From contig NZ_QFPF01000073.1 in the NCBI RefSeq assembly GCF_003248605.1, positions 1 through 12,703 on the forward strand: DNA of 12,703 nucleotides, in the 5' to 3' direction. Origin of the DNA: Microbacterium sp. Lineage in GTDB: Bacteria; Actinomycetota; Actinomycetes; Actinomycetales; Microbacteriaceae. Made by a program: the position numbers and the translations under genes. A model generated the notes under the pieces. That model was not told the DNA's origin. It saw nothing but the letters and a program-made list of their open reading frames with translations, and made no database searches. Below are positions 1 to 7,719 of the stretch, piece after piece. Numbering within the stretch: position 1 is the first letter of the stretch; the number at the start of each line of letters is the position of its first letter.

Positions 1-2
1 CG

Positions 3-887
<885 letters not shown>

Positions 888-897
888 GGTGGAGCGC

Positions 898-1548
898 ATG
901 CGCCGCGGGAGCTTCCGGGATGACACCGTCGACTACGCGGCCGTCGGGGCAACCCAAGCGGCCGACCTGATGCACTTTCCGCCCGAGCGCAGCATCCCCG
1001 CCGAGGAGACGCTGCGCATCGGCTCGGGTGAGGCGAGGTTCCACTCCGCCGGCGAGTCCCTGCTCTCGTGGGCGGCTCTGAAGGGCGCGGGTCTGCGCCT
1101 GTCGGATGTGCGTCCCGCGGCCGGTCCGATGTACACCGGTGTCGGCTTCGATGACGAGGGCAACCCGGTCGCCCCCGCCCGCAGTGAGAGTGAGCAGCGC
1201 TTCGACGCGGACGGCACGCCGTTCGTCGGCGCGGGTACGACCGTGCACGTACGAGGCCGGGCCGGCGGGATGAAGGCGGATGCCGAGCTGCGCGTGATCT
1301 TCGTCGTGGAGGAGCCGCGGCGCATCGGGTTCGCCCTCGGCACGGTCGGAGGATCGGTGGTCAGTGGCGAGGAGTCGTTCATGCTCGACTGGCGCACGAA
1401 CGATGAGGTGTGGTTCACGGTCCGCGCGTTCGATGCGCCCACCGGTCTGCTCCACCGGGTGCTGCCGGGGCTCACCCGCCGTCGGCGCAAGGCCCTGTTC
1501 ACCGGCTACCTGCGCGCCATCTCACCGATGTACAGCACACCCTCCTGA
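898..1548 (+). CDS. DUF1990 family protein, function unknown
   Basis: A protein of about 216 residues that I recognise as DUF1990, a family common in actinobacteria with no established biochemical role. Visible landmarks are an N-terminal YAAVGATQ block, a central GPMYTGVGFDDEGNPV region, a glycine-rich FALGTVGGSVVSGEESF strand and a C-terminal RRRRKALFTGYLRAI. There is no signal peptide or membrane segment. The start is uncertain: ATG at 898 begins MRRGSFRDD and follows a purine-rich GGTGGAG; GTG at 889 and ATG at 865 (overlapping lepA) are in-frame alternatives. The stop at 1546-1548 is one base before the hemW GTG, so the two genes are probably co-translated. The family call is fairly secure; function is unknown. 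Confidence 0.85.
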   Translation: MRRGSFRDDTVDYAAVGATQAADLMHFPPERSIPAEETLRIGSGEARFHSAGESLLSWAALKGAGLRLSDVRPAAGPMYTGVGFDDEGNPVAPARSESEQRFDADGTPFVGAGTTVHVRGRAGGMKADAELRVIFVVEEPRRIGFALGTVGGSVVSGEESFMLDWRTNDEVWFTVRAFDAPTGLLHRVLPGLTRRRRKALFTGYLRAISPMYSTPS

Positions 1549-1549
1549 C

Positions 1550-2770
1550 GTGGCCGGTCCTCTTCCCCCGGGCGATCCCGCTCCGGCCGACGGTCTGCTG
1601 CCCGCCGACGTCGCCGTCGACGCCCGCGCCCCGTTCGGCGTCTACCTGCACGTGCCCTTCTGCCGCGTGCGATGCGGCTACTGCGATTTCAACACCTACA
1701 CCGCGACGGAGCTGCGCGGTACGACCCAGGCCGCGTACGCCGACACGGTGCTGCAGGAGGTCGCCCTGGCGCGCCGTGTGCGTGACGCGGTGACCGACAG
1801 CCGCCCCGTGCACACGGTCTTCTTCGGTGGGGGCACGCCGACGCTGCTGCCGCCGGGAGACCTCGCGCGCATGCTCGACGGTGTGCGCGAGGCGTTCGGC
1901 GTCGAAGCGGGCGCCGAGATCACGGTCGAGGCGAATCCCGACACGCTCAGCCGCGATGTCGCCGACGCCCTGGCCGCGGCCGGGGTCACCCGGGTCTCGA
2001 TCGGCATGCAGTCCAGCGTGCCTCACGTCCTCGCGACCCTCGACCGCACCCACGACCCGCGCAACGTCGCCACCGCCGTGGCCGCGGCGCGCGAAGCCTC
2101 GCTCGATGTCAGTCTCGACCTGATCTACGGCACGCCGGGGGAGTCCCTGGCCGACTGGGAGCGATCGCTCGAGACCGCCCTCGCGCTGCGCCCCGATCAC
2201 CTGTCGGCGTATGCGCTCATCGTCGAAGACGGCACTCCGCTGGCTCGGCGCATCCGCCGCGGTGAACTCGAGGCGCCGGACGACGACCTGCAGGCCGACA
2301 TGTACGAGCTCGCCGACGGGATGCTGTCCGCCGAGGGGTTCTCCTGGTACGAGATCAGCAACTGGGCCCGAAATCCGCACGCCCGCTCGGAGCACAACCT
2401 GGGCTACTGGCGGGGCGGCGACTGGTGGGGCTTCGGCCCCGGCGCCCACAGTCATGTCGCCGGCGTGCGCTGGTGGAACGTGAAGCACCCCGCCGCGTAC
2501 GCGCAGCGTCTCGCCGCCGACACGTCTCCCGCCGCCGCCCGGGAGCGGCCGGATCCTGCCACCGCAGAACTCGAGCGCGTGCTGCTTCGCACCAGGATCA
2601 GCGAGGGCCTGCCGCTCGATTCGTTGGCGCCGTCGGGCCGGCGCGCCGTGGCGGGCCTGATCGCGGACGGCCTCGTGGACCCCGCCGCGGCGCTCGGCGG
2701 GCTGGTGCGCCCGACACTGCGGGGTCGGCTTCTCGCGGACGCCGTGGTCCGCGCCCTCGTCGCGGACTGA
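1550..2770 (+). CDS. hemW: Radical SAM haem chaperone HemW (formerly 'oxygen-independent coproporphyrinogen III oxidase-like')
   Basis: HemW binds haem and a 4Fe-4S cluster and is thought to deliver haem to haem proteins; it is not a true HemN. The 406-residue product has the radical SAM cluster motif CRVRCGYC (Cys38, Cys42, Cys45, CxxxCxxC), then GGGTPTLL at 93-100 and EANPDTLS at about 128-135. The haem-associated HNxxYW motif is present as HNLGYW at 282-287, followed by a GFGPGAHS block. The frame is open for 62 codons upstream, but that stretch only shadows the DUF1990 gene. GTG at 1550 is chosen because it follows the DUF1990 stop by one base and gives the usual family length. There is no clear ribosome-binding site, which fits translational coupling. 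The C-terminal winged-helix-like part ends at TGA 2768-2770. Call is secure; the start is likely. Confidence 0.94.
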   Translation: MAGPLPPGDPAPADGLLPADVAVDARAPFGVYLHVPFCRVRCGYCDFNTYTATELRGTTQAAYADTVLQEVALARRVRDAVTDSRPVHTVFFGGGTPTLLPPGDLARMLDGVREAFGVEAGAEITVEANPDTLSRDVADALAAAGVTRVSIGMQSSVPHVLATLDRTHDPRNVATAVAAAREASLDVSLDLIYGTPGESLADWERSLETALALRPDHLSAYALIVEDGTPLARRIRRGELEAPDDDLQADMYELADGMLSAEGFSWYEISNWARNPHARSEHNLGYWRGGDWWGFGPGAHSHVAGVRWWNVKHPAAYAQRLAADTSPAAARERPDPATAELERVLLRTRISEGLPLDSLAPSGRRAVAGLIADGLVDPAAALGGLVRPTLRGRLLADAVVRALVAD

Positions 2771-2813
2771 CCCGGTCCCGCTGCGCCTCGCGCGGGCCCT
2801 TCCCGGGTCGGGC
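2769..2813 (+). other. hemW-hrcA spacer with possible GC hairpin
   Basis: Immediately after hemW, GACCCGG (2769-2775) is mirrored by CCGGGTC (2803-2809), with an inner CCCGC/GCGGG pair (2777-2781, 2792-2796). Together they could form a bulged GC-rich hairpin that ends hemW transcription before the hrcA promoter. No T-run follows, so this is only a candidate terminator. Confidence 0.35.
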
Positions 2814-2819
2814 TAGAAT
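2814..2819 (+). promoter_or_regulatory. Candidate -10 element of the hrcA-dnaJ promoter
   Basis: TAGAAT matches the actinobacterial TANNNT -10 pattern and abuts the CIRCE repeat, so transcription would begin inside the operator, which is the arrangement expected for HrcA repression. I see no good TTGACA-like -35. Confidence 0.6.
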
Positions 2820-2845
2820 TGGCACTCAGACTTCTCGAGTGCCAG
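2819..2845 (+). promoter_or_regulatory. CIRCE operator (HrcA binding site)
   Basis: TTGGCACTC, a 9-base spacer, then GAGTGCCAG. This is the CIRCE inverted repeat (family consensus TTAGCACTC-N9-GAGTGCTAA). The two 9-base arms are complementary at 8 of 9 positions; only the outermost pair fails. It lies 17 bases before the hrcA start, overlaps the likely transcription start, and is followed by a strong ribosome-binding site (GGAGGGGGAG, 2851-2860). HrcA is expected to bind here and repress hrcA-dnaJ until heat stress. Confidence 0.95.
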
Positions 2846-2862
2846 CATCCGGAGGGGGAGCC

Positions 2863-3903
2863 ATGGTCAGCGAACGCGGACTGCAGGTGCTCCGTGCCAT
2901 CGTGCAGGACTACGTCGAGACCCACGAGCCGGTGGGCAGCAAGTCGATCGTGGATCGGCACGCGTTCGGCGTCTCGGCCGCGACGATCCGCAACGACATG
3001 GCGCTGCTCGAGGACGAAGAGCTCATCGCGGCCCCGCACACCTCCTCGGGGCGCGTGCCCACAGACAAGGGCTATCGCGTGTTCGTCGATCATCTCGCCG
3101 AGGTGCGGCCCCTCTCGCCGGCCCAGCGCAGCGCCATCTCCACCTTCCTCGGAGACCCGGGCGATCTCGACGACATGCTCGCCCGCACTGTGCGTGTGCT
3201 CTCGCAGCTGACCGGTCAGGTCGCGATCGTGCAGTACCCCTCGTTCGCGCGCGCGACGATCACGCACGTCGAGCTCGTCGGTCTGGCCCCGACGCGGTTG
3301 CTCGTGATCATCGTCACCGACACGGGCCGGGTCTCGCAGCGCATCGCCGGCCTCTCGGCGCCGCTCGGCGACGACGAGATCCCGATCCTGCGCGCGCGGG
3401 TGACGACCCTGATCTCCGGGATGCCGGTGGGCGATGCCTCCGACCGGGTCGATGCGCTGCGCTCCGTGCCGCAGCAGGCTCCCGCGCCCGTGGAGGCTGC
3501 CCTGCTGCAGATCGCGCACGTCGTCTCCGAGGAGCTGGAGGAGTTCCGCCAGGATCGCCTCCTGATGGCGGGTGCCGCAAACCTCGCGCGGCGGGAGTCC
3601 GACTTCCGCGGCAGCATCTATCCGCTGCTCGAGGCGATCGAGGAGCAGGTCACGCTGCTGCGACTGATGACGGAGATGGTCGCGGACTCGCAGGGGCTCG
3701 CCGCGAGCATCGGTCGTGAGAACGAGCCGTGGGGTCTCGGCGAGGCATCCATCGTGACGAGCGACTACGAGACCTCCGGCACCGTCGCCCGCGTGGGGGT
3801 GCTGGGGCCGACCCGCATGGACTACCCGAGCAACCTCGCGACGGCGAGGGCCGTCGCCCGCTACCTGTCGCGACTGCTCGACGAAGACGAGAACCGGCGC
3901 TGA
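2863..3903 (+). CDS. hrcA: Heat-inducible transcription repressor HrcA
   Basis: HrcA represses chaperone genes by binding CIRCE operators; its folding is assisted by GroEL in well-studied species. The 346-residue product starts MVSERGLQVLRAIVQDYV. It has an N-terminal winged helix with the recognition region SAATIRNDMALLEDEELI and TSSGRVPTDKGYRVFVD (about residues 38-77). A GAF-like dimerisation core follows, and the product ends with the family signature GPTRMDYPSNL near residue 315. The ATG at 2863 is supported by the strong ribosome-binding site at 2851-2860 and by the length; the frame is open upstream but reads through the promoter and operator, which is not coding. The CIRCE site just upstream indicates autoregulation. 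The stop is 53 bases before dnaJ. Very secure. Confidence 0.97.
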   Translation: MVSERGLQVLRAIVQDYVETHEPVGSKSIVDRHAFGVSAATIRNDMALLEDEELIAAPHTSSGRVPTDKGYRVFVDHLAEVRPLSPAQRSAISTFLGDPGDLDDMLARTVRVLSQLTGQVAIVQYPSFARATITHVELVGLAPTRLLVIIVTDTGRVSQRIAGLSAPLGDDEIPILRARVTTLISGMPVGDASDRVDALRSVPQQAPAPVEAALLQIAHVVSEELEEFRQDRLLMAGAANLARRESDFRGSIYPLLEAIEEQVTLLRLMTEMVADSQGLAASIGRENEPWGLGEASIVTSDYETSGTVARVGVLGPTRMDYPSNLATARAVARYLSRLLDEDENRR

Positions 3904-3910
3904 CGCGCCC

Positions 3911-3937
3911 CGCCCGCCGCGCCCGCGTCGGCGGGCG
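3911..3937 (+). other. Perfect 9-bp GC hairpin in the hrcA-dnaJ spacer
   Basis: CGCCCGCCG (3911-3919) and CGGCGGGCG (3929-3937) are perfect reverse complements around a 9-base loop. The hairpin begins 7 bases after the hrcA stop and ends 19 bases before the dnaJ start. No T-run follows, so it may be a partial terminator, an RNA stability element or a processing site that sets the HrcA:DnaJ ratio. Its role is inferred. Confidence 0.6.
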
Positions 3938-3956
3938 CTACCTGTGAAAGGCGAAT

Positions 3957-5066
3957 GTGGCTGACCATTACGAGGTGCTGGGTGTCGCGCGCGACGCGAG
4001 CACCGAAGAGATCAAGAAGGCCTACCGCAGGCTCGCTCGCGAGCTGCACCCCGATGTGAACCCCGGGGCTGATGCGTCCGAACGCTTCAAGCTGGTCACG
4101 CACGCCTACGACGTGCTCAGCAACCCCGAGGAGCGTCGCAAATACGACGTGGGCGGCGATCAGGCCTTCGGCGGCGCCGGGGGATTCGGCGGCTTCGGCG
4201 ACATCTTCGAGACGTTCTTCGGCGGCGCGGGCGGGGGGCGGGGTGCGCGTCCCCGGTCGCGCCGTGAGCGTGGTCAGGACGCGCTCGTGCGAGTCACCCT
4301 CGAACTGGCCGATGTCGTCTTCGGCACCCACCGCGACCTCGAGGTCGACACGGCCGTGCTGTGCGAGACCTGTCAGGGATCCTGCTGTCAGCCCGGCACT
4401 CAGCCGGTGACGTGCGACATCTGCCGCGGCAGTGGACACGTGCAGCGCACGGTCCGCAGCCTTCTCGGCAACGTCGTCACCAACCAGCCGTGCGCCAGCT
4501 GCCAGGGGTACGGCACGACGATCCCGTACCCGTGCTCCACCTGCCAGGGTCAGGGGCGCGTCCGTTCGCGCCGCACGGTTTCGCTCGACATCCCCTCGGG
4601 CGTGGAGACGGGGCTGCGCCTGCAGCTGCCGGGGTCGGGCGAGGTCGGCCCTGCCGGCGGTCCGCACGGCGATTTGTACATCGAGGTGTCGGTGGCTCCG
4701 AACGAGGTGTTCAGCCGCGAGGGTGATGACCTGCTCGCGACGCTCGAGGTGTCGATGCCCGACGCGATCCTCGGCACCACGACGACGATCCAGAGCCTCG
4801 ACGGCCCCGTCGAGCTCGAGGTGCGTCCCGGTGTCCAGGCCGGCGATGTGCTGACGATCAAGGGCCGCGGCATCACTCCGCTGCGGGGATCGCAGCGCGG
4901 TGACCTCCGCGTGGGCGTGCAGGTGGTCACGCCCACCCGGCTCGACGGCAAGGAGCGGGCACTGGTGGAGGAGCTGCGCAAGCGCACGAAGGCGCCCGCG
5001 CCCCAGCTCGCCCACTTCCACCAGGGTGTGTTCGCCAAGCTCCGCGACCGGTTCCGGAACGGCTGA
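3957..5066 (+). CDS. dnaJ: Molecular chaperone DnaJ (type I Hsp40; DnaJ2-like copy next to hrcA)
   Basis: Co-chaperone that stimulates the DnaK ATPase and binds unfolded protein. The 369-residue product shows all type I domains in order: J domain (1-65) with HPD at 31-33, a short Gly/Phe-rich linker (about 67-94), a four-repeat zinc domain (136-200) and the C-terminal substrate-binding domains with GDLYIEV and GDLRVGVQV. The zinc repeats are [24 protein letters not shown] and CSTCQGQG. The first ends in Cys143 (followed by Cys144) where CxxCxGxG expects glycine; all eight standard zinc cysteines are present. GTG at 3957 has GAAAGG five bases upstream and gives [10 protein letters not shown]. 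The stop overlaps the rsmE ATG by one base (TGATG). Linkage to hrcA and CIRCE implies heat-shock control. It is probably not the copy encoded with dnaK-grpE. Confidence 0.97.
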   Translation: MADHYEVLGVARDASTEEIKKAYRRLARELHPDVNPGADASERFKLVTHAYDVLSNPEERRKYDVGGDQAFGGAGGFGGFGDIFETFFGGAGGGRGARPRSRRERGQDALVRVTLELADVVFGTHRDLEVDTAVLCETCQGSCCQPGTQPVTCDICRGSGHVQRTVRSLLGNVVTNQPCASCQGYGTTIPYPCSTCQGQGRVRSRRTVSLDIPSGVETGLRLQLPGSGEVGPAGGPHGDLYIEVSVAPNEVFSREGDDLLATLEVSMPDAILGTTTTIQSLDGPVELEVRPGVQAGDVLTIKGRGITPLRGSQRGDLRVGVQVVTPTRLDGKERALVEELRKRTKAPAPQLAHFHQGVFAKLRDRFRNG

Positions 5067-5803
5067 TGCCGCTGCACTTCGTGCAGGACGGCGCCGGTTC
5101 TTCGGAAGTGGGGGATGCCGTCGTCCTGACGGGTGCCGAGGCGCACCACGCCGCGGCGGTGCGCCGCGTTCGCGTCGGCGAACAGGTCACGGTCGGAGAC
5201 GGGCGCGGTGTCTGGCTCGAGGGCGAGTGCGAGGCGGTGTCGCCGAAAGAGGTCGTCGTGCGTGTCGACTCGCGCCGATTCGTCGAGCCCCCGCATCCAC
5301 GGGTCGTGCTCGTGCAGGCCCTCGCGAAGGGGGACCGCGACGAGTTGGCGGTGCAGTCCGCGACGGAGCTGGGCGTCGATGCGATCGTGCCGTGGCAGGC
5401 TGCGCGCAGCATCTCGAGGTGGGACGCGGCGAAGGCGGTCAAGGGCGTCGCGCGCTGGCAGAGCATCGCGCGCGAGGCCGCCAAGCAGGCCCATCGCGCG
5501 TGGCTGCCGGAAGTGGAGGATCCCGTCACGACCGCCGAGCTCGCCTCCCGCGCCGCGATCTCCCTCGTGCTGGTGCTCGAACCCACCGCCGACGAGCCCC
5601 TCACCGCGCTCGAGGCCATCGCGGCAGAGCGCGGCGACATCCTTCTCGTGGTCGGACCCGAGGGCGGGATCGCGCCCGAGGAGCTCGAACGGCTGCAGCG
5701 GGCGGGAGCGCGGACGGTGCGACTGGGTGACACGGTGCTGCGCACCTCGACGGCCGGACCCGCCGCGCTGGCGGTCGTCAGCGCCGCCCTCGGCCGCTGG
5801 TGA
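5066..5803 (+). CDS. rsmE: 16S rRNA (uracil-1498-N3)-methyltransferase RsmE
   Basis: RsmE uses S-adenosylmethionine to methylate N3 of U1498 in 16S rRNA of the 30S subunit. The 245-residue product has the N-terminal PUA-like RNA-binding domain (about 1-72, with TGAEAHHAAAVRRVRVGE) and a C-terminal SPOUT methyltransferase domain. The knot motifs are VVGPEGGI (195-202) and LGDTVLRTSTAGPAAL (220-235), matching the family's GPEGG and LG..ILRTETA. EREAAKQ-type residues (AREAAKQ, 135-141) are also as expected. ATG 5066 shares its A with the dnaJ stop, indicating translational coupling, and the length is typical. It closes the CIRCE-headed unit before the HIT promoter. Secure. Confidence 0.96.
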   Translation: MPLHFVQDGAGSSEVGDAVVLTGAEAHHAAAVRRVRVGEQVTVGDGRGVWLEGECEAVSPKEVVVRVDSRRFVEPPHPRVVLVQALAKGDRDELAVQSATELGVDAIVPWQAARSISRWDAAKAVKGVARWQSIAREAAKQAHRAWLPEVEDPVTTAELASRAAISLVLVLEPTADEPLTALEAIAAERGDILLVVGPEGGIAPEELERLQRAGARTVRLGDTVLRTSTAGPAALAVVSAALGRW

Positions 5804-5814
5804 GTCGGCCTCGG

Positions 5815-5820
5815 TAGACT
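5815..5820 (+). promoter_or_regulatory. Candidate -10 element giving a leaderless HIT transcript
   Basis: TAGACT fits TANNNT and lies in the 23-base gap between rsmE and the HIT gene. Only six bases separate it from GTG 5827, so the transcription start should fall on or next to the start codon. No ribosome-binding site is visible. No clear -35 hexamer is seen. Confidence 0.55.
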
Positions 5821-5826
5821 GGCGTG

Positions 5827-6177
5827 GTGTCAGACGAACCCTCGATCTTCACGAAGATCCTCCACGGCGACATCCCCGCCGAGATCATCGCCGAGACCGA
5901 GAACGTCTTCGCGATCCGCGACATCGCTCCGCAGGCGCCCGTGCATCTGCTGGTGATCCCGAAGCGGCAGACCTACCGCAACGTGGTCGAGCTCGCCGCG
6001 GGCGATCCGGGGTTGCTGGCCGAGGTCGTCGGTGTGGCCAACACCCTCGCCGCGCAGCACGCGGGCGGTGACTTCCGGCTGGTGTTCAACACGGGCGCCG
6101 AGGCGGGCCAGACGGTCTTCCACGTGCACGCGCACGTGCTGGGCGGCGGCCTTGCAGAGGGGAGCCTCGGTGGCTGA
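5827..6177 (+). CDS. HIT family nucleotide-binding protein (Hint-type hydrolase)
   Basis: Small histidine-triad protein of 116 residues. Family members hydrolyse purine nucleoside phosphoramidates and related nucleotides (Hint branch). It begins SIFTKILHGDIPAEII, typical of HinT-like proteins. It has the dimer-core block HLLVIPKRQTY (40-50), NTGAEAGQTVFHVHAHVLGG (89-108), and the catalytic histidine triad HVHAHVL (His99, His101, His103). GTG codons at 5824 and 5827 are both possible starts; 5827 is preferred because it sits six bases after the TAGACT -10 and yields the usual MSDEPSIF beginning. Its last eight bases overlap phoH. Its physiological substrate cannot be told from sequence. Confidence 0.93.
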   Translation: MSDEPSIFTKILHGDIPAEIIAETENVFAIRDIAPQAPVHLLVIPKRQTYRNVVELAAGDPGLLAEVVGVANTLAAQHAGGDFRLVFNTGAEAGQTVFHVHAHVLGGGLAEGSLGG

Positions 6178-7252
6178 CGCCGATTCCGAGATCGTCACCG
6201 AGCGTCTCCTCGCCGACGGCGTGGCGATGGTGCAGCTGCTCGGCCCGCAGGACCGCCTGCTCCGGGTCGTGGAGCGCGAGCACCCCGATGTCGACGTGCA
6301 CGTGCGAGGCAACGAGATCGCGCTGAGCGGCACAGTCGAGGCCGTCGCGGCGGCGCGCACCCTCGTCGAGGAGCTGCTGACCATGACCAAGTCGGGCCAC
6401 GCTCTCGGACCCACCGACGTCTCCTCGTCGGCGCGCATCCTCGGCCGAGACGGTCAGCGCCCCTCCGAAGTCCTCGGCGAGGCCATCCTGACCTCCCGTG
6501 GGCGGGCGATCCGCCCCAAGACCCTCGGACAGAAGGCGTACGTCGACGCGATCGAGCTCAACACGATCGTGTTCGGCATCGGTCCGGCAGGTACGGGAAA
6601 GACCTACCTGGCCATGGCGAAGGCTGTCCAGGCGCTGCAGCGCAAGGAGGTCAGCCGCATCATCCTGACCCGCCCCGCGGTCGAGGCGGGCGAGCGCCTG
6701 GGATTTCTGCCGGGCACGCTCAACGACAAGATCGATCCCTATCTGCGCCCTCTCTACGACGCGCTCAACGAGATGATGGATCCCGAGATCGTGCCCAAGC
6801 TCATGGCCACCGGCACGATCGAGGTGGCGCCCCTGGCCTACATGCGCGGTCGAACGCTCAACGACTCCTTCGTCGTCCTCGACGAAGCGCAGAACACCAC
6901 GCCCGAGCAGATGAAGATGTTCCTCACACGGCTCGGCTTCAACACGCGCATGGTCGTCACCGGCGACATCACGCAGGTCGACCTTCCCGGCGGCAGCTCC
7001 GGCCTGCGGCTCGTGACCCGGGTGCTCGACGGCATCGACGACATTCACTTCGCGCGCCTCACGAGCGAGGACGTCGTGCGCCACACTCTGGTGGGCAAGA
7101 TCGTCGATGCCTACAGCGCGTTCGACGAACAGCGCGCGGCGGCGCGGCACGAGCGCGAGCAGGCGGCCGAGTTCGCGAACCGCGCCGAACGCCGCTCGTC
7201 GACCCGACCCCTCGGTCCGAAGGACCGCCTGCCCAAGCGAGGCCGCTCATGA
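6170..7252 (+). CDS. phoH: PhoH family ATPase (YbeZ type)
   Basis: PhoH/YbeZ proteins are P-loop NTPases with RNA helicase-like features that partner YbeY in RNA and ribosome metabolism. The 360-residue product has a KH-like N-terminal part (about 1-110), Walker A GPAGTGKT (138-145), the LTRPAVEAGERLGFLPG block (166-182) and Walker B VVLDEAQN (235-242). Sensor residues VVTGDITQVDLP (262-273) follow. The last 40 residues are charged and probably disordered. GTG 6170 is preferred: AGGGGAG (6158-6164) stands five bases upstream and it overlaps the HIT gene by eight bases. The longer upstream reading only shadows HIT. Its end overlaps ybeY as ATGA, so phoH and ybeY are coupled. Secure. Confidence 0.95.
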   Translation: MADADSEIVTERLLADGVAMVQLLGPQDRLLRVVEREHPDVDVHVRGNEIALSGTVEAVAAARTLVEELLTMTKSGHALGPTDVSSSARILGRDGQRPSEVLGEAILTSRGRAIRPKTLGQKAYVDAIELNTIVFGIGPAGTGKTYLAMAKAVQALQRKEVSRIILTRPAVEAGERLGFLPGTLNDKIDPYLRPLYDALNEMMDPEIVPKLMATGTIEVAPLAYMRGRTLNDSFVVLDEAQNTTPEQMKMFLTRLGFNTRMVVTGDITQVDLPGGSSGLRLVTRVLDGIDDIHFARLTSEDVVRHTLVGKIVDAYSAFDEQRAAARHEREQAAEFANRAERRSSTRPLGPKDRLPKRGRS

Positions 7253-7719
7253 CCATCGAGATCACCAACGAGTCCGGGTTCACGGTCGACGAGCCCAAGC
7301 TGCTGCGTCTCATGGAGCACCATCTCGCCGAGCTGCACGTCAGTCCCGAGGCGGATGTCGCGATCATCCTCGTCGACGAGGGCGCGATGGAGGCGCTGCA
7401 CGTGCAGTGGATGGATGAGCCCGGGCCCACCGACGTGCTGAGCTTTCCGATGGACGAGCTGCGGCCCGGCACCGAGGATGTGCCCACCCCGCCCGGCCTG
7501 CTCGGAGACATCGTGCTGTGCCCGCAGGTGGCCGAGACCCAGGCGCGCGACAATGGGCAGTCCACCGAAGACGAGCTGCTCATGCTCACGACGCACGGGC
7601 TGCTGCATCTGCTCGGCTTCGATCACGCCGAACCCGACGAAGAGCGCGAGATGTTCGGTCTGCAGAAGGAGCTGCTGGTGGGCTTCGCGATGCGTGAGCG
7701 TCGCCGGCGCCGCGCATGA
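7249..7719 (+). CDS. ybeY: Endoribonuclease YbeY (16S rRNA 3'-end maturation)
   Basis: YbeY is a single-metal endoribonuclease needed for 16S rRNA 3' processing and 70S quality control in several bacteria. The 156-residue product carries the diagnostic zinc motif H3xH5xH as HGLLHLLGFDH (His116, His120, His126) after ELLMLTT, and upstream GPTDVLSFPMDE (59-70) and GDIVLCPQVAE (86-96), both characteristic. The ATG at 7249 overlaps the phoH stop as ATGA, and its own stop overlaps the next gene the same way. Its position between phoH and a CNNM/HlyC gene is the classical ybeZ-ybeY-ybeX arrangement. Secure. Confidence 0.97.
   Translation: MTIEITNESGFTVDEPKLLRLMEHHLAELHVSPEADVAIILVDEGAMEALHVQWMDEPGPTDVLSFPMDELRPGTEDVPTPPGLLGDIVLCPQVAETQARDNGQSTEDELLMLTTHGLLHLLGFDHAEPDEEREMFGLQKELLVGFAMRERRRRRA

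Noticed and set aside
3861..5021. Long minus-strand open frame (386 residues) opposite dnaJ
   Set aside because: It mirrors the strong codon bias of dnaJ; its sequence shows no family motif and is rich in the Arg/Ala/His typical of antisense shadows in GC-rich DNA.
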